A DNA stretch of 11,049 bases, from NCBI GenBank assembly GCA_020844525.1, contig JAJGAH010000036.1:1-11049 (forward strand), written 5' to 3'. This DNA is from Eubacterium sp. (GTDB taxonomy: Bacteria; Bacillota; Clostridia; Lachnospirales; Lachnospiraceae). Below are positions 6,094 through 11,049 of the stretch, one piece after another. Positions within the stretch are counted from its first letter, which is position 1, and each line of letters starts with the position of its first letter. The notes beneath the pieces were generated by a model. It saw only the letters and a program-made list of their open reading frames with translations, was not told the origin of the DNA and did no database searches. A program made the position numbers and the translations under genes.

Positions 6094-8631
6094 TTACTTG
6101 TCGAACATCCTGGTGATCTGGGTGACATATCCGTACCACTTCACAAAAGTCCGGCAGGTCTTCCGGAACTGATACCTCTGCTCCTGATTCAGGGCATTGT
6201 ACCTCTGCTGGACTGGAAGAAGCGCGTTCGTGATCTCCTGCTGTGTCCTGTTCCTCTTCCTCTTATCTTCATCAAAGTAGATGGAGGAGACCTTCTCGAC
6301 ATCAGCGTCGTCGTATAACTTGAAATCCCGGAGCATCTTCTGCGTCTTATAGATAAGATCTGTGTTGATCTCCTGAGAAAGATATGTCTCCTGGTAGAAT
6401 GGCTGGAACGCTTTCAGGATATCCTCCTTCGTATTCACAAAATCAAGGATGAATGTATCTTCCTTCTCGGGATATATCCGATTCAGGCGGGACAGTGTCT
6501 GCACTGCCTTAACACCACGCAGCTTCTTGTCCACGATCATGGTATGAAGCAGCGGTTCATCAAAACCGGTCTGGTACTTCTCCGCCACGATGAGGATATT
6601 CCCCTCATCATGGAAGACCTGCTTCGTCTGGGATTCGGAGACAGGATTCCCATTACTGTCACGATTGATGCCGCTCTCGGTCCACTCGGTTTCCGTTGGA
6701 TCTTCCGGGTCCTTAATACTGCCGGAGAAGGCAGCCAGGATTTCTACGTCGGTATAATGATTCTGCTCCAAATACCTCTTGATCTCGTGGTAATAACGAA
6801 CCGCTGCCAGACGGGATGCCGTAACAACCATCATCTTGCCCCTGCCGCCTATTTTACTTTTTGTCACATTCCGGAAGGTTTCCACAATAATTGCAGACTT
6901 CTGCTGGATGTTGTAGGGATGCAACTCTGCGTATCTCTTTATGGTCTTGACCGCCTTGGACTGAGGCACTTCCGGATTCTCCGGCGTGTTCTTCGCCAGC
7001 TCATAGCAGGTCTTATACGTCGTGTAGTTCTGTAAAACATCTAGGATGAAACCTTCCTCGATGGCCTGTCGCATAGAGTAGATATGGAACGGATGGAAAG
7101 AGCCGTCCGGCTGCTCCGTGCCGAACATCTCCAACGTTGTATCCTTCGGAGTTGCCGTGAAAGCAAAGAAAGAGAGGTTCTTGTGGCGGCCATGCGCTGC
7201 CAGCTCCTTCACCATCAGATCCTCTTCATCCAGTGTGTTTTCTTCCTCCTGCGCCTCCAGATCAGCGTATTCCTTCAATGCGTCTGTCGTATCAGCCAGC
7301 GCCATTTTCAGCTTGATGGCAGAATGTCCGGTCTGGGAGGAATGGGCCTCATCAACGATGACAGCAAAGTTCTTACCTGTAGTATCATCAACTTCTTCAT
7401 AGATGACCGGAAACTTCTGCAGGGTTGTGACGATGATCCGTTTTCCGGCATTAAGTGCGTCTCTCAGATCCTTGGAGGTCTTCTTCTCATCAATGGTCGC
7501 AACACTCCCCAGTGTGTGGTCAAAACTGGTTACGGTTGCCTGCAGCTGAGCATCAAGGTTCTTTTTATCCGTCACAATAACCACAGAGGTAAAAACAGGC
7601 TCATTGGCTGCATTATGGAGCGATGCCAGACGGTAAGCCGTCCATGCGATTGTGTTCGATTTCCCGGAACCGGCGCTGTGCTGAATCAGGTAGTTGTGCC
7701 CCTGCCCATTAGCACGTACATCCGCAATCATCTTCCTGACGGCATCCAGCTGATGAAAGCGCGGGAAGATGACCTTGCGCTTTGTCACTGTATGGGTATA
7801 GCCATTCGCATCCTTCGGTTTCTCTATGGTCACTTCGTAGCTGATAAACTTCTGCAGGATATCCAGAAGGCTGTCCTTCTGAAGCACCTGCTTCCAGAGA
7901 TAGGCTGTGACATAATCGCCGTCTTCCGGCTGCGGATTCCCTGCACCGCCGTCATTCCCGGCGCCATTGCTGCCCTGATTAAAGGGAAGGAAATACGTCC
8001 TGTCGCCGTCAAGCTTTGTCGTCACCGCTGCCTGATAAAGATCCACAGCAAAGAATGCAAGAATGCGGTGATTGAGTCGGAAAGCAGGCTCTCTCGGATC
8101 CCGGTCATACATCCACTGCATCTTCGCGTTATCAATGTTCTGGCCAGTCAACTGATTCTTGAGCTCAATGGCGATCACAGGGATACCATTAACCGCTAGC
8201 ATCATATCCACAGAGTTGTTGTTCTGCTCGCTGTAATGCCACTGACGGATGCACTGACAGATATTCTGGCTATAATGCTTTACAGCGACCTGATTGAGCG
8301 TCGATTCCGGCTTGAAATAGCAGACCCGGAAATCAATGCCGCGATGCTTGAATCCGTGTCGCAGAACCGAGATAATACCATCGGAAAGAACTGCATTCTC
8401 AAATGCCTGATAAAACTTCCGCTTCGGATCAGAATTGCACTGCTTCTCAAACCGCTGCCAGGATACCGGCTGGGTAGTCTTGATGAAGGCAACAAGGGTG
8501 TTGATATCCAAGGCCATACCGGCAGATTCCGGAGAACAGTACCCCGAATCATCTGCCTTTTTGTAGCCACCAGCAGATGAGATCAGGAAGGCCTCAATAT
8601 TCTCTTCAAACTGCTTTTCATTCTCAGCCAT
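6094..8631 (-). CDS. hsdR: Type I restriction enzyme HsdR, truncated by an in-frame stop
   Basis: Restriction and translocation subunit of a type I system, 845 residues as read. The nuclease has D142, E156 and K158 (in SVDMML and IAIELKNQ); the spacing of 14 and 2 equals the D151-E165-K167 set of EcoR124I. SF2 motor motifs follow: Walker A AGSGKS at 320-325, DEAH at 427-430, FTATPK at 491-496, YQTGFDEP at 686-693, and SRLNR at 714-718. The frame stops at TAA (6094-6096) right after TRMFDK, although the same frame is HsdR-like for another 176 codons; the intact protein would have 1022 residues. I chose ATG 8631, because AGAAGGGTGG precedes it by nine bases and overlaps the hsdS end. A TTG at 8664 would add 11 residues inside hsdS. 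All catalytic motifs are upstream of the stop, but the C-terminal docking domain is lost, so restriction is probably impaired. Confidence 0.9.
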   Translation of the reverse strand: MAENEKQFEENIEAFLISSAGGYKKADDSGYCSPESAGMALDINTLVAFIKTTQPVSWQRFEKQCNSDPKRKFYQAFENAVLSDGIISVLRHGFKHRGIDFRVCYFKPESTLNQVAVKHYSQNICQCIRQWHYSEQNNNSVDMMLAVNGIPVIAIELKNQLTGQNIDNAKMQWMYDRDPREPAFRLNHRILAFFAVDLYQAAVTTKLDGDRTYFLPFNQGSNGAGNDGGAGNPQPEDGDYVTAYLWKQVLQKDSLLDILQKFISYEVTIEKPKDANGYTHTVTKRKVIFPRFHQLDAVRKMIADVRANGQGHNYLIQHSAGSGKSNTIAWTAYRLASLHNAANEPVFTSVVIVTDKKNLDAQLQATVTSFDHTLGSVATIDEKKTSKDLRDALNAGKRIIVTTLQKFPVIYEEVDDTTGKNFAVIVDEAHSSQTGHSAIKLKMALADTTDALKEYADLEAQEEENTLDEEDLMVKELAAHGRHKNLSFFAFTATPKDTTLEMFGTEQPDGSFHPFHIYSMRQAIEEGFILDVLQNYTTYKTCYELAKNTPENPEVPQSKAVKTIKRYAELHPYNIQQKSAIIVETFRNVTKSKIGGRGKMMVVTASRLAAVRYYHEIKRYLEQNHYTDVEILAAFSGSIKDPEDPTETEWTESGINRDSNGNPVSESQTKQVFHDEGNILIVAEKYQTGFDEPLLHTMIVDKKLRGVKAVQTLSRLNRIYPEKEDTFILDFVNTKEDILKAFQPFYQETYLSQEINTDLIYKTQKMLRDFKLYDDADVEKVSSIYFDEDKRKRNRTQQEITNALLPVQQRYNALNQEQRYQFRKTCRTFVKWYGYVTQITRMFDK

Positions 8632-8635
8632 GGGA

Positions 8636-9916
8636 TTACACCACCCTTCTTTTACCTGTGACAACTTCGTAGATCAGAGATTTCTTGTAGGACTCAAGGT
8701 CAGCAATTATTTTCAATTTGTCGGAAATGACATTATCAATAGAACTACATTTTTTGTCCAGAGATTGTCCAATACGGATCTGTTCATTTAATGGAGGAAG
8801 CAATAATGGTGCCCCCTTTAGCAACGTTTGTCCCAAACTCGCTCGGATAACCAGATTCATTTCCTTAACAAAATAATTCCGAAGATGAGGGCTTCTGAAA
8901 TAGTATTTAGCATAATTTGTATCCAGCCAATCGTTAAAAGGTCTCAGACGAATTAGAAACCCAGCAAATGTTGCATTAGGAATCGTATGCTTACAAACAC
9001 ATGAAAAGCCAATTTCATCAATAGTTTCTGATGTCCGGGTAAAGAAAATATCACCTGACTCTACTGAATATCTTCTTCGATCATCCTCATTAGAATCAAC
9101 AAGGCTGTTTACATTCTCAGGTAAGGAATAATTTTTATAAACATCTACATAGCTTACAAAAGGATACCCTTTTCCAAAAGAATCTCCACCTTTACTAATA
9201 CCGTTCTGTAATGTTCCGATATGCCGGACTTTACAGATTCTCCAATGTTTCGGTATACGCCCAATAAAATCGTATCCGCTGTCCTTCATCTCAACATTTT
9301 TATCAAGTCCCTTCGTCACAGCCTCATAAATAACAGCCTGCTTCAGTTCCTTGTATTCTTCAATACTTTTCTTCGAGTCATCAATAATGGCATCAATCTT
9401 GGCACAGCGTTCGTCAAGGTAATCAGCAATGGCGCTCTGTTCCACTAAGTTATTTGGAAAAACAAAAGGAAAAACAGCAAGCTTATTCCATTGCAAATTG
9501 CAGGACCTTTCCCTTATGCCAGTAGACATAGCCATAAATACATCTCGATATGCCATACCACGAAGATAGTACATAATAAATTTTTTATTTTGGTTTGAAT
9601 CCATGACATTCAAAACTGGAGATCCCTTACCTCGCGAATCGCTGATCCCAATAGCTCCTGCAAAACCATCCATTCCATGTACAACTAAGTCTCCCTTGTC
9701 TATCCCTTGATACCCTATTTCTTTAAATGCATTAGTAAACCCCTCAGTTCGCCTATTACTTCTTAACGTTACTTGTCCATCTCTAAAGCAAGTAATAACT
9801 TCATCTGAACTACGTACCGGTTTATTTAACAGTGTTAGAATATTTTTCCCTCGTCTTACTATCCAGGTCTCAGGAATAACGCCAATAAAATCTATTCCAC
9901 TATTCTTATAATTCAT
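8636..9916 (-). CDS. hsdS: Type I specificity subunit HsdS
   Basis: DNA-recognition subunit, 426 residues, the usual length. It is an internal duplication. Target-recognition domain 1 (about 1-155) begins [13 protein letters not shown] at 6-18. Conserved helical region 1 is at 157-203 (from [14 protein letters not shown] to [10 protein letters not shown]). Target-recognition domain 2 (about 213-375) begins [13 protein letters not shown] at 213-225. Conserved region 2 is at 377-421 (from [14 protein letters not shown] to [10 protein letters not shown]). Each domain would read one half of a bipartite target; the target itself cannot be predicted. ATG at 9916 follows the hsdM stop by five bases, with GGGGA about 12 bases upstream in the hsdM end, so translation is coupled. 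The hsdR ATG is only four bases past the hsdS stop. It looks AT-richer than hsdM and hsdR, typical of exchanged recognition domains. Confidence 0.95.
   Translation of the reverse strand: MNYKNSGIDFIGVIPETWIVRRGKNILTLLNKPVRSSDEVITCFRDGQVTLRSNRRTEGFTNAFKEIGYQGIDKGDLVVHGMDGFAGAIGISDSRGKGSPVLNVMDSNQNKKFIMYYLRGMAYRDVFMAMSTGIRERSCNLQWNKLAVFPFVFPNNLVEQSAIADYLDERCAKIDAIIDDSKKSIEEYKELKQAVIYEAVTKGLDKNVEMKDSGYDFIGRIPKHWRICKVRHIGTLQNGISKGGDSFGKGYPFVSYVDVYKNYSLPENVNSLVDSNEDDRRRYSVESGDIFFTRTSETIDEIGFSCVCKHTIPNATFAGFLIRLRPFNDWLDTNYAKYYFRSPHLRNYFVKEMNLVIRASLGQTLLKGAPLLLPPLNEQIRIGQSLDKKCSSIDNVISDKLKIIADLESYKKSLIYEVVTGKRRVV
9261..9892 (-). repeat. 11-bp direct repeat marking the two halves of hsdS
   Basis: The identical 11-mer GATTTTATTGG (minus strand) occurs at 9882-9892 and again at 9261-9271, encoding the DFIG core at the start of each target-recognition domain. 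The copies are 621 bases (207 codons) apart. The match reflects the internal duplication of HsdS and is a possible site of recombination between recognition domains. Confidence 0.6.
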
Positions 9917-9921
9917 GTTAC

Positions 9922-11049
9922 TTATTCCCCAAACAGACTATGCAGCTCCGCCATCAGTTTCTTCTCATGCTCTTCTATCCTTTTGGCAATGACATCCACG
10001 GGCTCGATCTGCTTATACTCATAGAATGTCCGGGTGAAGGGGATCTCATATCCAACCACGGTTTTTTTCTTGTCGATCCAGGCATGGGGATTATACGGGA
10101 GTACCTCCCGTTTAAAATAGTCGTCGATATCCTCTGTCAGCGGAACATTCTCCGTATCTCGCTTGGACGTATCCGCCACTGGCTTGCCCTTCTTCAGGAC
10201 AATTTCTCCGTTTTCATCCAACTGTGGTGTCTCAACAGTAATCTTGTTGTATCCAAGCTCAACGGAATCATAGACCTTTGCCTTTACAATAATCTTTCCG
10301 CCATTCTCATCCGTATCCTCGAATTTGCCGTCCTTGAACTGACCATAGACCTCTGTGATGAGATCACGGCACTTCTGGGTGATGTCCACGCGCTTATTAC
10401 CGATATTTTTGCGGCGGGACATGTAGCACTCGCTGGCATCAATCAGCATGACTTTTCCTTTGTGCCGTTCCGGCTTCTGCTTCATGACGAGCCAGATATA
10501 GGTGGCAATGCCCGTATTGTAGAAGGAGTCGTTGGGCAGCTGCACAATGGCATCCAACCAGTCATTTTCTATGAGATAACGACGGATCTCAGAGGGGCCA
10601 CCGCCAGCATCGCCAAACAGAGAGGAACCGTTCTGAATGATCGCCATCTGACCATCATCCTTGAGCTTTGCTACGCCATTAAGCAGGAAGAGCATCTGGC
10701 CATCAGATTTTTTAGAAAGGCCAGGGGCAAAACGGCCCGCTTCACCCTTCTTGTATTCGGCTGTAACCTCTTTCTCCTCCCTGTTCCACGGAATTCCGAA
10801 GGGAGGATTCGAAATCACGTAATCAAATTTATAGCCGGTGAACTTGTCATCAGAGAGCGTATCTCCGAACTGCATATTGTTAGGATCGCCGCCGCGGATC
10901 AGCATATCGGCCTTGGCGATACCAAAGGTGAAGGGGTTGAACTCCTGTCCAAAGACAGTCACGTCTGCTTCAGCGTCAAAGGATTTAAGGCGTTCCTCCA
11001 TGCATGTCAGCATCTGTGATGTGCCCATTGTCATATCGTAGACGGTCTT
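9922..11049 (-). CDS. hsdM: Type I modification subunit HsdM, N-terminal part outside the window
   Basis: C-terminal 375 residues of the N6-adenine methyltransferase subunit; the frame is open through the window edge, so the true start lies beyond 11049. The first residues give the SAM-binding motif I region, read as VYDMTMGTSQML (about 11004-11043). FGQEFNPFTFGIAKADML follows, then the catalytic NPPF tetrad (10798-10809) in DYVISNPPFGIPW. Further family blocks are GQMLFLLNGVAKLKDDGQMAIIQNG, RRYLIENDWLDAIVQLP and FYNTGIATYIWLV. The C-terminus is a basic/acidic helical tail that should meet HsdS. Motif I departs from the common DPxxGxGG form (Met for Pro, Ser-Gln for Gly-Gly), a variant I believe occurs in this HsdM subfamily. 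Family features suggest a type IC-like (EcoR124I) group. With HsdS it would form M2S2 or M2S1 complexes that methylate without HsdR. Confidence 0.95.
   Translation of the reverse strand, partial: KTVYDMTMGTSQMLTCMEERLKSFDAEADVTVFGQEFNPFTFGIAKADMLIRGGDPNNMQFGDTLSDDKFTGYKFDYVISNPPFGIPWNREEKEVTAEYKKGEAGRFAPGLSKKSDGQMLFLLNGVAKLKDDGQMAIIQNGSSLFGDAGGGPSEIRRYLIENDWLDAIVQLPNDSFYNTGIATYIWLVMKQKPERHKGKVMLIDASECYMSRRKNIGNKRVDITQKCRDLITEVYGQFKDGKFEDTDENGGKIIVKAKVYDSVELGYNKITVETPQLDENGEIVLKKGKPVADTSKRDTENVPLTEDIDDYFKREVLPYNPHAWIDKKKTVVGYEIPFTRTFYEYKQIEPVDVIAKRIEEHEKKLMAELHSLFGE

Noticed and set aside
7084..8199. Long open frame (371 codons) on the plus strand opposite hsdR
   Set aside because: It lies fully antisense to the hsdR motor and nuclease motifs and its peptide looks like reversed coding sequence with no domain.
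8632..8664. TTG start of hsdR 33 bases upstream of the ATG
   Set aside because: It would overlap hsdS and lacks its own ribosome site; the ATG at 8631 has AGAAGGGTGG correctly placed.
8636..9916. Invertible or shuffling hsdS
   Set aside because: Only one full hsdS is visible, with no partial second copy, no long inverted repeats and no recombinase in the window; it could not be assessed beyond the edge.
9940..11019. Long open frame (359 codons) on the plus strand opposite hsdM
   Set aside because: It mirrors the well-supported hsdM gene, has no family resemblance, and is a shadow of codon bias.
1..11049. CRISPR array, tRNA/rRNA, insertion sequence, integrase or attachment site
   Set aside because: No spaced repeats, no tRNA-like cloverleaf, and no transposase or integrase motifs were seen on either strand.

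Overview
All recognisable genes lie on the minus strand, so the biological order runs from right to left. The window suggests a low-to-medium GC Firmicute, most plausibly a gut clostridium of the Lachnospiraceae type. The reasons are strong AAGGAGG/GGAGGA-type ribosome sites, one TTG-started gene, and the general look of the HsdR/HsdM, DUF1294 and nitroreductase proteins. This placement is a judgement from sequence style, not a database result.

Right half (about 5563-11049): a type I restriction-modification operon in the order hsdM (5' end off the window), hsdS, hsdR. HsdM carries the NPPF adenine-methyltransferase motif. HsdS has two target-recognition domains, each followed by a helical conserved region. 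HsdR has a PD-(D/E)xK nuclease and a complete set of SF2 motor motifs. The hsdR reading frame is interrupted by one in-frame TAA at 6094-6096. The remaining 176 codons continue in the same frame to a natural TAG at 5563, so the C-terminal helical domain is cut off. If the stop is real, the locus probably encodes a methylation-competent but restriction-impaired system.

Middle (about 1771-5562): downstream of hsdR are an unrecognised 157-residue Trp-rich gene, preceded by an inverted repeat, and a 1014-residue protein. The large protein joins DUF262, DUF1524 (HNH) and a DUF4268-like module, placing it with the GmrSD/BrxU/SspE modification-sensing defence enzymes. With the type I system this makes a small defence cluster. 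The 3' end of the large gene has an A5 tract after which the -1 frame stays open for 30 more codons and ends in an ATGA overlap with the next gene. This suggests slippage, a frameshift mutation or a sequencing error.

Left end (1-1774): ordinary-looking accessory genes: a short nitroreductase-family flavoprotein, an unrecognised protein with one membrane helix (non-ATG start), and a three-helix DUF1294 membrane protein. After these comes a perfect ribosome site followed by only nine codons (MKLDHVTIM, then stop), which looks like the decapitated 5' end of a VOC/glyoxalase-family gene or a leader peptide. A strong Rho-independent terminator follows at 12-60. No RNA gene, CRISPR array, insertion sequence or integrase was seen, and no gene-free stretch exceeds 300 bases.
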